64,000 nt of DNA from an uncultured Alcaligenaceae bacterium (GCA_937908115.1 CALEQZ010000002.1:124001-188000), one strand, 5' to 3'; counted from the first letter of the stretch, positions 43,521 to 52,602 are shown. The notes: generated by a model from the sequence alone, not told the origin. Made by a program: numbers and translations.

Positions 43521-44519
43521 TCAGCCCTCGAACTTCACGCCGGCGTCCTTGATCAGCTTGCCCCAGCGTTCCCCTTCCTTCTTCATGAAGTCGTCGAAGG
43601 CGGAAGGGGACGGCTGGGTAAATGGCCCGATTCCAAGCTCTTGCAGTTTTGCCTTGACTTCCGAATCGTTAATCGCCTTGACCAACGCCTCGTGCAGCGT
43701 CTGGCGAATTTCCATGGATAGCCCTTTGGGCCCCATCACGGCAAACCAGTTGAAGGCGATAACCGAAGGCAGACCGCCTTCCACCGTCGTCGGCACGTCC
43801 GGCATGGCGGGGGAGCGCTTATCATCCGTCACGGCGATCGCTCGCAACCGGCCGTCTTTGACCAGCTTGTGCAACGCTGGCAGGTCGACGATGATGCCCG
43901 TGACGTGGCCGCCTGCCGCGTCCATCATGCCGGGCCCGGCGCCCTTGTACGGAACGTGCACGATCCGACCTCTGGATTCCAGCTTCAGCAGCTCGATTGC
44001 CAGGTGAGGCAAGCCGCCCGTACCGGCCGATGCGAGTGTCACATCTTGCTTTTTTGACAAAGCCACCAGTTCTTCCAGGCTGTTGGCCGGGATCTTCGGA
44101 TTGATGGCCAACAGTTCCGGCGTGGACGCTACAGTAGTGATCCCCGACAGGTCCTTGAACGGGTCATACGGTAGGTTGGGATAGGCGAAGTAACTCAGCA
44201 AAAGCGGGCTCACGCTGCCGAGCGTAATGGTGTAGCCATCCGGGTTGGCCCTAGCCACGTACTCCGTTCCTATCGTGGCATTGGCACCAGGCTTGTTTTC
44301 CACGACTACGGAAACCCCTAGGATCTCCCCCAGCTTGGGCGCCACAATGCGCGCCACGATGTCATTCGATCCACCGGGCGGGAATCCGACCACCATGGTT
44401 ATCGGCTTGGCAGGGTAACGATCGGCGCCGCTGGCTGATCCCGTGGCACAAGCCAGCGCAAGAGCCACCAGGGTCGCGAACAGGTAGCGGCGGGAAAAAC
44501 GAAAGTCTTTGGCAAGCAT
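43521..44519 (-). CDS. Bug/TctC-family periplasmic receptor
   Basis: A 332-residue receptor with signal peptide (basic FRFSRRY then hydrophobic run, cleavage near ASGADRYP), ITMVVGFPPGGSNDIVAR and ARANPDGYTITL. ATG 44519 is preferred because the signal peptide begins there, although no good ribosome site is visible; a TTG at 44564 would add 15 residues without better support. It lies 4 bp before the FadH-like frame. Confidence 0.9.
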   Translation of the reverse strand: MLAKDFRFSRRYLFATLVALALACATGSASGADRYPAKPITMVVGFPPGGSNDIVARIVAPKLGEILGVSVVVENKPGANATIGTEYVARANPDGYTITLGSVSPLLLSYFAYPNLPYDPFKDLSGITTVASTPELLAINPKIPANSLEELVALSKKQDVTLASAGTGGLPHLAIELLKLESRGRIVHVPYKGAGPGMMDAAGGHVTGIIVDLPALHKLVKDGRLRAIAVTDDKRSPAMPDVPTTVEGGLPSVIAFNWFAVMGPKGLSMEIRQTLHEALVKAINDSEVKAKLQELGIGPFTQPSPSAFDDFMKKEGERWGKLIKDAGVKFEG

Positions 44520-44716
44520 GATTGTCGTGCGGGCGTCTTCCGGTTGCAGATCGGTTACGATCAACCGTCGACGACCCGGTCTCCTTTATTGCTATCGTTA
44601 GTCATCACCGCATCAGTCCCGCGCGGAATGGCGGAACCAACGGGCTCCAGGTAAAAGCTTGGTAAATCGGCGCCGGTTTCAGGCTTCCCATCCCCGTCTC
44701 CTCGGATCTCGTCGCT

Positions 44717-45478
44717 TCAAGCCGACAAGACAGCCGCGGCCGACCCGCCGTCAACCGGGATGACGGCACCCGTGACATAGCGCGACTCGTCGCTGACCAG
44801 GAAGCGGATGACCGCGGTGACGTCGGACGGCTGTGCGACGCGGCCCAGTGGGGATATCCCCGAGACCCGGTATCCCCCTTCGGCTGCTTCGGCTGTCAAC
44901 CGATGCACCAACGGCGTGTCGACCGTCGCCGGCGCTACGGCATTGACCAATATCGACTTTCTGGCCAATTCCACGGCAAGCACCCGTGCAAGGTAGGTCA
45001 GCGCAACCTTCGATGCCGCGTAGGCTCCCCCGCCGGTTTTTGGGCGCAGCGCCGCGGCTGAGGCGATGAACACGATCCGTGCGGGAGCGTCTGGCCTCGC
45101 TGCGTTCCTAAGCAACGGATATGCTGACTTGGCCGTCAGCCAACAGCCCTTCGTATTGATATCGAACAGTGCGTCGTAATCGGACTCCGAAAGGTCCATC
45201 AACGCGCCTGGACGGAATACGCCCGCCGAGCAAACCAGCACATTCACTGTTTTCGTGTCCTTGGCAATGCGTTCGAATGCCGCGGCCACGCTCGTACTGC
45301 TGGACACATCGCATGCCACGTGGGTGTACCTACCTGGCGTTAGGCTTCCTTTCAGAAACGCAGCGCTTGCTTCGTTCTTGTCCAAGCCAAAAACGACGTA
45401 GCCCTGTTCGAGCAAATCCCGGCAGCAATCCGCTCCGATTCCCGATGCGGCACCCGTGACAACCGCTACCCTATCCAT
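44717..45478 (-). CDS. Short-chain dehydrogenase/reductase
   Basis: A 253-residue classical SDR: cofactor loop TGAASGIG (8-15), NAG-equivalent CSAG, catalytic Ser140, Tyr153 and Lys157 (YAASK), and C-terminal GAVIPVDGG. Asp at the end of beta-2 (GLDKN) suggests NAD(H) preference. ATG 45478 is preceded by GGGA; a GTG at 45493 lies upstream of that ribosome site and is rejected. It probably oxidises a hydroxy-acid intermediate of the surrounding pathway. Confidence 0.9.
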   Translation of the reverse strand: MDRVAVVTGAASGIGADCCRDLLEQGYVVFGLDKNEASAAFLKGSLTPGRYTHVACDVSSSTSVAAAFERIAKDTKTVNVLVCSAGVFRPGALMDLSESDYDALFDINTKGCWLTAKSAYPLLRNAARPDAPARIVFIASAAALRPKTGGGAYAASKVALTYLARVLAVELARKSILVNAVAPATVDTPLVHRLTAEAAEGGYRVSGISPLGRVAQPSDVTAVIRFLVSDESRYVTGAVIPVDGGSAAAVLSA

Positions 45479-45560
45479 ATCGTCGTTTCCCACTCGTTGC
45501 GTCGCATCCCGGCTTCCGGAAAATTTCGTCCTTCTACGTGGACGGCACCTAAGACGTCAA

Positions 45561-46376
45561 TCAGTCGCCCAGCGGATCGACGTCCAGCCTTGCCACAATG
45601 CCCGCCAGATCGGGCCTGGCCGGTGGATAGCGTTTCATCACCAGTGGGTCATGCCCTGGGATGATGTGGTCGGGCGACTCCGCGAGCGCTTCGATTCGCG
45701 CATAGCCTTGAAATACTTCTCCCAGGTGGAATACAAGCGTGAAACATCTGCGTGTATTTATATGTTCGTAAAAGTGACTGGCATCGGAAGCCAAGACAAC
45801 CCATCCCCGGTTCGTGTGCACGCGGACCACCTGCATGCCGGCTGTATGTCCACCCACTCTATGGACCGTGATACCAGGTGCGATTTCTCCATCTCCATCG
45901 TGAAACCGCACGCGATCTTTGTAGACTAGGCGGATCATCCCCGCGACATGGTCCGGCTCGTACGCGCGGTTATGCACGGTGCACGCCATGTGCCGACCAG
46001 TCGCGTAGCACATCTCGGCGTCCTGCAGGTGGAACCGCGCGTTCGGCCAGGCATCGAAGGTGCCGACATGGTCGTTGTGCATGTGCGTGATGACGATCTC
46101 CCGAACATCGGTGGGATCGATGCCGAGCAACCGAACCGCCTGCACGGGCGTACGCAACAAGGTTCGATGGCGTTTGCTCGCCATATCTTCGAAGAATCCC
46201 GTGTCGACAAGAACGAGGCGATCCCGGTTGCGCACGACCCACAGGTAGTAATCCAGCGGCATGGGAGCATCGTGCGGATCACCGCCGACGAAGTTGTGCG
46301 CGCGCCTGGCGTCGCGCGTCGCATACTTCAGTGCGAAAACCTCGTAGGCGGGCAAGCCAGCCACGATCTTCTCCAT
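45561..46376 (-). CDS. Metallo-beta-lactamase-fold hydrolase, N-acyl homoserine lactonase family (copy 1)
   Basis: A 271-residue MBL-fold protein with the HMHNDH zinc motif, HTAGMQ and PGHDPLVM completing the dinuclear site, as in AiiA/AttM lactonases. The N-terminal YEVFALKYATRDARRAHNFVGGDPHDAPMP segment is almost the same in its paralogue at 49217-50035. Position next to MmgE/PrpD genes suggests a lactone or cyclic-ester intermediate rather than quorum quenching; that is inference. Starts 7 bp after the MmgE/PrpD stop. Confidence 0.88.
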   Translation of the reverse strand: MEKIVAGLPAYEVFALKYATRDARRAHNFVGGDPHDAPMPLDYYLWVVRNRDRLVLVDTGFFEDMASKRHRTLLRTPVQAVRLLGIDPTDVREIVITHMHNDHVGTFDAWPNARFHLQDAEMCYATGRHMACTVHNRAYEPDHVAGMIRLVYKDRVRFHDGDGEIAPGITVHRVGGHTAGMQVVRVHTNRGWVVLASDASHFYEHINTRRCFTLVFHLGEVFQGYARIEALAESPDHIIPGHDPLVMKRYPPARPDLAGIVARLDVDPLGD

Positions 46377-46383
46377 GACTGTT

Positions 46384-47736
46384 TCAACCCTTCTCCGGGC
46401 GCAGCAGCTGCATCAGTTGCCTCACGTCCTTGCAGTGCTCGATTTCGGCAACCATCTCTGCCGCCTCGGCCGCCCGTGCAGGCCCGATGACAGGAGCCGC
46501 CAGGCTGTCGAACTTGGCGCGCAGCTCGTCATCCGTCATGGGGTTCTGGATGGAACCTTTCGGATAATCCACCTGGGAGACGTACGTCGTGCCGTCGTCC
46601 ATCTCCACGGTGAGCTTGCACGACACCCCACGGGGCAACGAGCCGTCCACCGTGATATTGAGCATTTCCGCCAGCCGGACCAGCGTGGGCTCTTTCAGGC
46701 GCGCGTCGTTGTATTGCGGGAACAGCGCTTGCCCATCTGTGAAGGCCACCGCCACCGAGTACGGTAGGCTGACCTGCGCTTCGTGATAGGTCTTCGGCCT
46801 GGCATTCTGGTGGTAATGCGCCCAGTCTGGATGGCGAGCCATCGTCATGGCTTTGATGCGATGCAGGTCAGGCGCGTGCTTGCGGCGGATCTCCAGCGCG
46901 CAGTCAATGGCGTTGTGGATCGGCCGCGCACAGGAGTACGGCTTGAACTCGATGTCCAACTGGTACGGGCGATCTAGGTCCAGCGTCAGCTGTGCCGGAT
47001 CGTTCTTATCGGTGAAGGCTTTCAGCCATCCGCGTTCCCCCTCGAAGATCGTCGATGCGCCGGTGAATCCGAGGTTGGCCATGGCCGCCGCAGTCACGCC
47101 TCCACGGGAGGCCGGGCCCGGGTTGAAGCGCTTCTGCATCGACGGTCCGTACATTTCCATCAGGCCGCCTGACTGCGCACCGGCCAACCCAAGCGCGGAG
47201 ATGATTTGCTCCTCGTTGTTGCCCAGGAGCAAGCTTGCGGCAATCGCTGCGCCGAAGATCCCGCAAGTGGGCGTGGTGTGATAGGCGCGGTCGCGCAGCG
47301 AATTGTTTGCCGCCTTGCTCAGGCGTTCCATCATCTCGCATCCCGCAGCCAGCGCGGCCATCAATGCCCGTCCATCCTTGCCGGTCTGTTCGGCCGTCGC
47401 CAGGGCCGCCGAGTATACGGGAGGGCTGAAGTGAAACAGCGCTAGCACGTCTATGTCGTCCAGCTCCACGCTATGCGAGGAAATGGCATTGGCCAGGGCG
47501 GCATTGACCGCAGGTACGCGCCGCCCGTCGCCGATCAGCGTTGCTTGCTCAACCCCTCCGATGGAAATGGCGAATTCCCGAGCAACCTTGCCGCTTCCGG
47601 TTTGGCTGCCTGCGACTGCCACCCCCAGGTAGTCCAGCAGCAGCCGCTTGACCGCCGTTCGGTTGGCTGGCGTCAGATCGTCGTACTGGAAGTTGACAAA
47701 ATGCGATGCAAGTTTTTCAGCGATGGTCTTGGACAT
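46384..47736 (-). CDS. MmgE/PrpD family protein (copy 1)
   Basis: A 450-residue MmgE/PrpD-fold protein. The helical domain has SIGGVEQATLIGDGRRVPAVNAALANAISSHSVELDDID, and the lid domain lies near residues 270-350 (YQLDIEFKPYSCARPIHNAID). The family holds 2-methylcitrate dehydratase, cis-aconitate decarboxylase and iminodisuccinate epimerase, so only the dehydratase, epimerase or decarboxylase class can be assigned. ATG 47736 begins the conserved region. It is directly upstream of the lactonase copy 1, as copy 3 is for lactonase copy 2. Confidence 0.88.
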   Translation of the reverse strand: MSKTIAEKLASHFVNFQYDDLTPANRTAVKRLLLDYLGVAVAGSQTGSGKVAREFAISIGGVEQATLIGDGRRVPAVNAALANAISSHSVELDDIDVLALFHFSPPVYSAALATAEQTGKDGRALMAALAAGCEMMERLSKAANNSLRDRAYHTTPTCGIFGAAIAASLLLGNNEEQIISALGLAGAQSGGLMEMYGPSMQKRFNPGPASRGGVTAAAMANLGFTGASTIFEGERGWLKAFTDKNDPAQLTLDLDRPYQLDIEFKPYSCARPIHNAIDCALEIRRKHAPDLHRIKAMTMARHPDWAHYHQNARPKTYHEAQVSLPYSVAVAFTDGQALFPQYNDARLKEPTLVRLAEMLNITVDGSLPRGVSCKLTVEMDDGTTYVSQVDYPKGSIQNPMTDDELRAKFDSLAAPVIGPARAAEAAEMVAEIEHCKDVRQLMQLLRPEKG

Positions 47737-47773
47737 GATGGTTGTTGTTGCTCTAGGCAATGAAAGGGAAAGG

Positions 47774-49174
47774 TCAAGCGCTGCGTGCACTCAGGATGGA
47801 AATCAACTCGTTCAGGTCTGGAAGGCTGTCCAAGTTCCGGCACAACTCGATCAGCCGATCGATCTGCTGTGAAGGGAGACATCGGCCGACGACATTACGG
47901 AACTTGTATTCCACGTCCTCGGCGGATATCGGGTTTTCCGGGCTTCCACGGCGATTTAAGATGCGGTGCGCCAGCTCCCGCCCGTCCCGTGTCCGCACGG
48001 TCACGATGGCAGCATGTCGGAAGGCCGGACCCATGCCTTCTATTTCGGCATCCTCGTACGCCTCGATCCGGCGTATCAGGTCCATCAGCCTGGGATCCTT
48101 CAGGCGGGATTCGTCATACTGGTCGACGAACGCCACTCCGTCGTGCGCAATCACCGCCAGGCCGTAGTAGAGGTTCATCTGCGCCGCCGTTACACCCTGC
48201 GCCTTGTACTCCCAGGCACAGTGGACATAGGTCATGTGGCTGACGCCTACCCGTATGGATGCAATGTCGTCGACCTTCAACCCGTTTGTCCGCATGATGT
48301 GGGTCAATGCGTCGAGGGCCGCGTGTATGCTCGTGACGCTGGCATGCGGCTTATAGCCCACCTTGGCCGCTTCCCAGACCTTGCCAAGGTCGTCGGTCAG
48401 GCGCGCGGGATTGGGCTGGCCGGAATAGGAAGACAGGTATCCGCCATAGGCCGCTTCCAGAACGTCCACGATGCCGGTGAAATCGCGACGCGCCAGTTCG
48501 GCCGCATACACCCCACTTTGCGCGGCACGACCGGCATGGAATCGCTTGACCATGGCCCCTTCCTGGGCCGCCATCAGTCCGCCGGCCTGGGATCCCACTA
48601 TGCCAAGGGCATGCTGCATGCGCAGAGCGTCCAGCTTGAGCGCCTTGCCCGCGGACGCCGCGGCGACGAATACGCCGGATGTGCCCTGCGGGTGGAAGCC
48701 GCGATAAAACAAATTCATAGTCGCGGCATTCCCGACGCGTGTCCCAATCTCGTAACCGGCCACCATCGCAGCGATCAGGTCGCGGCCACTCCAGTTTCCA
48801 TCGCGCTCGGCGTAGGCCAATGCTATTGGCACGGCAATGGATCCGGCGTGCACGATCGATTCCTTGTGGATATCGTCCAACTCGAACGCATGCCCGGCCG
48901 TGCCATTGACCAGCACGGCGTTGGCAATGGAGGTTTTTCGGCCGGTGCGCCAAATACTGGCCACGGGTGCCGCTCTTTCGCCTTCGACCATGTCCTGCAC
49001 GAGCTTCGTCCACGGCAAGGTCACGCCGTATACGCAGCAGCCTATGCTGTCGAGCAGGCTGGTCTTCATCCGTTCGATGACTTCATCGGGTAGGTCTTCG
49101 TAGCGAAACTGCGCGGCAAACTTTGCCAGGTCGCGCGTGGCGTTCTCCAGGAGGGGCGGTTGTGAGCTGCTCAT
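47774..49174 (-). CDS. MmgE/PrpD family protein (copy 2)
   Basis: A 466-residue paralogue with NAVLVNGTAGHAFELDDIHKES (about 87-108), where the HAFELDD core is the family signature, and a lid with KVGYKPHASVTSIHAALDAL. The signature is better preserved than in copy 1. It lies between lactonase copy 2 and MmgE/PrpD copy 1, 37 bp from the latter. Function is limited to the family level. Confidence 0.88.
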   Translation of the reverse strand: MSSSQPPLLENATRDLAKFAAQFRYEDLPDEVIERMKTSLLDSIGCCVYGVTLPWTKLVQDMVEGERAAPVASIWRTGRKTSIANAVLVNGTAGHAFELDDIHKESIVHAGSIAVPIALAYAERDGNWSGRDLIAAMVAGYEIGTRVGNAATMNLFYRGFHPQGTSGVFVAAASAGKALKLDALRMQHALGIVGSQAGGLMAAQEGAMVKRFHAGRAAQSGVYAAELARRDFTGIVDVLEAAYGGYLSSYSGQPNPARLTDDLGKVWEAAKVGYKPHASVTSIHAALDALTHIMRTNGLKVDDIASIRVGVSHMTYVHCAWEYKAQGVTAAQMNLYYGLAVIAHDGVAFVDQYDESRLKDPRLMDLIRRIEAYEDAEIEGMGPAFRHAAIVTVRTRDGRELAHRILNRRGSPENPISAEDVEYKFRNVVGRCLPSQQIDRLIELCRNLDSLPDLNELISILSARSA

Positions 49175-49216
49175 CTGCTATCCCGTGATGGATTCGTCTG
49201 GGCGATTCGGTCGCGT

Positions 49217-50035
49217 TCAGTAGTTGGGTTCCTTGTCCAGCCGAACGGCGATTCCCTCTAGCTCGGGGGACGCCGCCGGATACCGCTGCATCACCATGGG
49301 ATCGTGACCAGGAACGATGTGCTTCGGGCTGTCGGCCAGCATGTGAAGCTTGGCGTATCCGTCTATGACCTCGCCGACATGGAAGGCGGTCGTGAACACA
49401 CGTTTTTTCTCGAAGTGCTCGTAGTAGTGGCTGCAGTCCGACGCCAGAACGATCCAGCCACGGGCCGTGTGCACGCGCACGCACTGCAGCCCGTGCGTAT
49501 GCCCGCCTATGCGATGGATGCTCAGCCCAGGCGCAAGCTCGGCACTTCCATTGTGGAAACACACGCGATCCTTGTAGACCAGGCGCACCATGCCTACCAC
49601 CTCGTCCACCTCGTAGCCGTGGTTGAACTGGCGATGGCACATGTGCCGTCCCGTGGCGTATGCCATTTCGTCGTCCTGCAGGTGAAAGCGCGCCACGGGG
49701 AAGGAATCGAACGTCCCTACGTGGTCGTAGTGCAGGTGGGTGATGATCACGTCCTTGACCGTGGCGACATCGACGCCAAGCAAGGCCAAGCCTTCGGACG
49801 GATGCCGCAGCAGCGTGCGCTTGCGCTTGCTGGCGACGTCCGCACCGAAGCCCGTATCGACGACGAATTCCCGCCCGTCGCCGCGCACCACCCATAGGTA
49901 GTAGTCCATGGGCATGGGCGCGTCATGGGGATCGCCTCCGATGAAGTTGTTGGCACGCCTCGCTTCGCGCGTGGCATACCGTATGGCATAGACTTCGTAT
50001 TCGGGCAGCTTGGCTTGTTTCATTGTTGTCATCAT
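49217..50035 (-). CDS. Metallo-beta-lactamase-fold hydrolase, N-acyl homoserine lactonase family (copy 2)
   Basis: A 272-residue paralogue of the protein at 45561-46376, by eye about 60% identical along the full length. The zinc motif is HLHYDH, with HTHGLQ and PGHDPMVM. Start ATG 50035 overlaps the MmgE/PrpD copy 3 stop (ATGA), so the two proteins are made together. The two lactonases thus each follow an MmgE/PrpD gene, pointing to a duplicated enzyme pair. Confidence 0.88.
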   Translation of the reverse strand: MMTTMKQAKLPEYEVYAIRYATREARRANNFIGGDPHDAPMPMDYYLWVVRGDGREFVVDTGFGADVASKRKRTLLRHPSEGLALLGVDVATVKDVIITHLHYDHVGTFDSFPVARFHLQDDEMAYATGRHMCHRQFNHGYEVDEVVGMVRLVYKDRVCFHNGSAELAPGLSIHRIGGHTHGLQCVRVHTARGWIVLASDCSHYYEHFEKKRVFTTAFHVGEVIDGYAKLHMLADSPKHIVPGHDPMVMQRYPAASPELEGIAVRLDKEPNY

Positions 50036-51414
50036 GATGGGTTGGCTTGCAGCGTCTCGTTCAATTCATTGACGTCTTGCAACGACGGCAATGCCGAAAC
50101 GAGCGCCTTGATCCTGTCTGCGCGATCGCCGTATAGCGTGCCGGCGATCAGGTCGAACTTCTTTTCGATGTCGCCACGTGAAAAGGGCTGTTCGGGCTCG
50201 CCCAAAGCGCGTTCCACCGCGTGCTCCAGCGTCCTGCCGTCGGTGGTCACGACGCGCACGATGGCGCCCCGGCGGTCGGGATAGCCTTCGTCAAGGGAAT
50301 GATCGGCCCGCACCCGGATGCGCGACATCAGGCTGCGCACGTCCGCGTCCTCGAGCATCGCCTGCGTATAGCGCGCTGGCATCGCGTCCCCTTTTGTCAG
50401 GCAAACGGCGATGGAAAACGCAATGGAGAACTTCGCCTGGTCGGCGTTGGTTGGCTGGGCGACCTCCGCGGCCAGGGTGACTGTATCCACGCATACTTCC
50501 ATGGAGGTGATGCGCTCCGGGGGACAATCGAACCGGCGTGCAAGCTCTACCGCGGCATCTATCGGTGCGTGGTTGCCTCGGCAACCGCCGTGCATCTTCA
50601 AATAGGTCCGCGCAATGCCAAACCCGCTTCCAATCCCGCTCGTCACGGCGTCCCGGTCGGCGTCGCCGGCGTAGGCCTTGAAGAAGCCCCGCTCTATCAC
50701 CTCTGCCACGCCGTTCGCACCTTGCCCGGCATACAGCGCCGCCAGCAGTCCGCCCTCGCTGCTACGTCCGACCTGCAAGGGCTGGCTGCCGGCATTCTTC
50801 AGTGCCTCTTTCAAGCCTGCACCATGGCTGCACGCGATGGCCAGGGCGTGCGTCGCGCGTTCCGCAGACAGCCGCAACAGGACCGCGGCAGCGGCAGCCG
50901 TGGACGGCGCCGCCAGTATCGCCGTACTTTGGAAGCCGCGCCGTACCGTCGCCGGATAGATTGCTCGTCCTAACCTGAGAAAAACTTCGTATCCCGCGAC
51001 GATGGCCGCCAGGAATTCGGCGCCGCTTGCCCGGCGCTCGCAGGCCAGCGCGAATGCCGCCGGGATCAACGCGGATGACGGGTGCCCGCCGGTGTAGCGA
51101 CAACCATCCTCGAAGTACGCGGCATGGGACAAAGCCGCATTGATGATCGCCGCATCGCGCATGCCGCGCCGGGCCGCCGTGCCCCACACGCGGACGCTCC
51201 CCTCGCCGGGCAGCAGGTCGAGCAGGCCATTGTGGGCCCCCTGCTGTACCCCCGCGGCAGCTGCGGCCAGCGTATCCAGCACCCGCAACGAGGCAGCTTG
51301 CTCGATGTCCCTCGGTAGGGACGCATCGCGCATGCCTGCGACAAAGGTGCCGAGCACGGACGCCAACGGCGCCGCTTTGTCTTCAGGCGAAGCCACTCCG
51401 GATGCCGCCGCCAT
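50032..51414 (-). CDS. MmgE/PrpD family protein (copy 3)
   Basis: A 460-residue member with INAALSHAAYFEDGCRYTGGHPSSALIPAAF (variant of the HAxxxDD core with Glu-Asp), an SRGFQSTAILAAPSTAAAAAVL-like helix and a lid carrying MHGGCRGNHAPIDAAVEL. ATG 51414 is 2 bp after the Bug receptor stop; the 4-bp overlap with lactonase copy 2 follows. It is the most divergent of the four copies in its signature, so it may act on a different acid. Confidence 0.87.
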   Translation of the reverse strand: MAAASGVASPEDKAAPLASVLGTFVAGMRDASLPRDIEQAASLRVLDTLAAAAAGVQQGAHNGLLDLLPGEGSVRVWGTAARRGMRDAAIINAALSHAAYFEDGCRYTGGHPSSALIPAAFALACERRASGAEFLAAIVAGYEVFLRLGRAIYPATVRRGFQSTAILAAPSTAAAAAVLLRLSAERATHALAIACSHGAGLKEALKNAGSQPLQVGRSSEGGLLAALYAGQGANGVAEVIERGFFKAYAGDADRDAVTSGIGSGFGIARTYLKMHGGCRGNHAPIDAAVELARRFDCPPERITSMEVCVDTVTLAAEVAQPTNADQAKFSIAFSIAVCLTKGDAMPARYTQAMLEDADVRSLMSRIRVRADHSLDEGYPDRRGAIVRVVTTDGRTLEHAVERALGEPEQPFSRGDIEKKFDLIAGTLYGDRADRIKALVSALPSLQDVNELNETLQANPS

Positions 51415-51416
51415 GG

Positions 51417-52427
51417 TCAGTCCAACTTCAATCCGATGTTGGCAATGACTTCGCCCCATTTGGCCACGTCGGCGCGCACCCGGGCCGATGCGGCCTCGGG
51501 GCTGTCGCCCACGACATCGGCCCCCTGTCCCGCATAAAGCTTCTTGATGTCCGGGGAGTTCAAGGCACGAACCACATCGGCATTTATCTTGTCGACGATG
51601 GACTCGGGCGTGCCGGCCGGCACGAACAGGCTGTACCAGGTATCCGCCTCGTACCCCTTGAGCCCGCTCTCATCCAGGGTGGGCAAGTCAGGTACCGACG
51701 AAGGCCGCGCCGCACTGGTCGTTGCCAGCCCTCGCAGCTGCCCGGACTGTATGTAGGGCAACGCTACCGGGGCGTTGACCATCATCGCTTGCACTCGTCC
51801 AGCCACCAAGTCCGTTACGGCCGGCCCGGCCCCCTTGTAGGGCACGTGCGTAATCTCGACGCCGGCCATGCGTTTGAAGATCTCCATGGCCAGGTGCGGC
51901 GGCGCGCCGTTACCCGAGCTCGCAAAGTTCAGTTCGCCTGGCCGGGATCGGGCGTAATCCAGGAGCTCCTGTACCGACGTCACCGGCAGCGACGACGGCA
52001 CCGTCAGGATGTTGGGCGTGCTCACCAGTGTCGTCACCGCGACAAAGTCGCGTACCGCGTCATAGCCCGCCGACTTGTACAACGCTTGGTTGGCGGCGAG
52101 CGTGATGACAGGGGTAAACAGCATCGTATACCCGTCCGGCGCCGCCTTGGCAGTGGCTGCCGCACCGACGTTGCCGCCAGCACCTCCCCGGTTTTCGATG
52201 ACCACCGGCTGCCCCCAGTATTCTGACAAGCGTTGTGCAAGGGGCCGGGCCAGAATATCGGTGCCGCCCCCGGGCGGGAAGGGAACAATCAGTTTGACCG
52301 GCCGATCAGGGAAAGGAGGCGCAGCCTCTCTGGCCGATGCGAGACAGGTCCAGCACAGTGTTCCTGCCACGACAGCCGCCAACCATTTCGCGCCTTGGCG
52401 GATGGCCCCCCCCATTGGTGTACCCAT
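51417..52427 (-). CDS. Bug/TctC-family periplasmic receptor, first gene of the MmgE/lactonase array
   Basis: A 336-residue receptor (from MGTPMGGAIRQ) with signal peptide ending LASAREAAPPFPDRP, then VKLIVPFPPGGGTDILAR and AKAAPDGYTMLF. Three in-frame ATGs (52457, 52442, 52427) are spaced 15 bp apart because a 15-bp unit containing GGGAG and ATG is duplicated. The innermost ATG has a full ribosome site and gives the most normal signal peptide, so it is used; the others would add 5 or 10 residues. Divergent from LysR 52603. Confidence 0.9.
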   Translation of the reverse strand: MGTPMGGAIRQGAKWLAAVVAGTLCWTCLASAREAAPPFPDRPVKLIVPFPPGGGTDILARPLAQRLSEYWGQPVVIENRGGAGGNVGAAATAKAAPDGYTMLFTPVITLAANQALYKSAGYDAVRDFVAVTTLVSTPNILTVPSSLPVTSVQELLDYARSRPGELNFASSGNGAPPHLAMEIFKRMAGVEITHVPYKGAGPAVTDLVAGRVQAMMVNAPVALPYIQSGQLRGLATTSAARPSSVPDLPTLDESGLKGYEADTWYSLFVPAGTPESIVDKINADVVRALNSPDIKKLYAGQGADVVGDSPEAASARVRADVAKWGEVIANIGLKLD

Positions 52428-52457
52428 GCTCTTGTCTCCCATGCTCTTGTCTCCCAT
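52428..52457. repeat. Two perfect 15-bp tandem copies covering ribosome site and start codon
   Basis: GCTCTTGTCTCCCAT occurs twice (52428-52442 and 52443-52457). On the minus strand each copy is ATG-GGAGACAAGAGC, so each carries an ATG and the GGGAG that serves the next ATG 8 bp away. The unit is a multiple of three, leaving all starts in frame. Confidence 0.9.
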
Positions 52458-52543
52458 GTTCGCGTCGCGTCCTGCTACGCACGCGTGTGTCTATTGCTTG
52501 GACCAGTCTAATTACGCTATAAAAATAGATCAATCGACAGTCA

Positions 52544-52560
52544 TTCAAAATACTATTGAA
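52544..52560. promoter_or_regulatory. TTCAA-N7-TTGAA dyad, probable LysR operator
   Basis: A perfect 5-7-5 inverted repeat (TTCAAAATACTATTGAA) in the AT-rich gap between the divergent Bug/MmgE array and LysR 52603. Its 17-bp size matches LysR recognition sites. A matching control of both the array and the LysR gene is expected. Confidence 0.6.
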
Positions 52561-52602
52561 CTTAATTCACTAATTTGATTGGGCGGATTCGAGGAGACTC
52601 GC

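Noticed and set aside
49217..50035. Calling the lactonase copies quorum-quenching enzymes
   Set aside because: The HxHxDH motif only gives the fold; the operon context is catabolic and no LuxI/LuxR genes are in the window.
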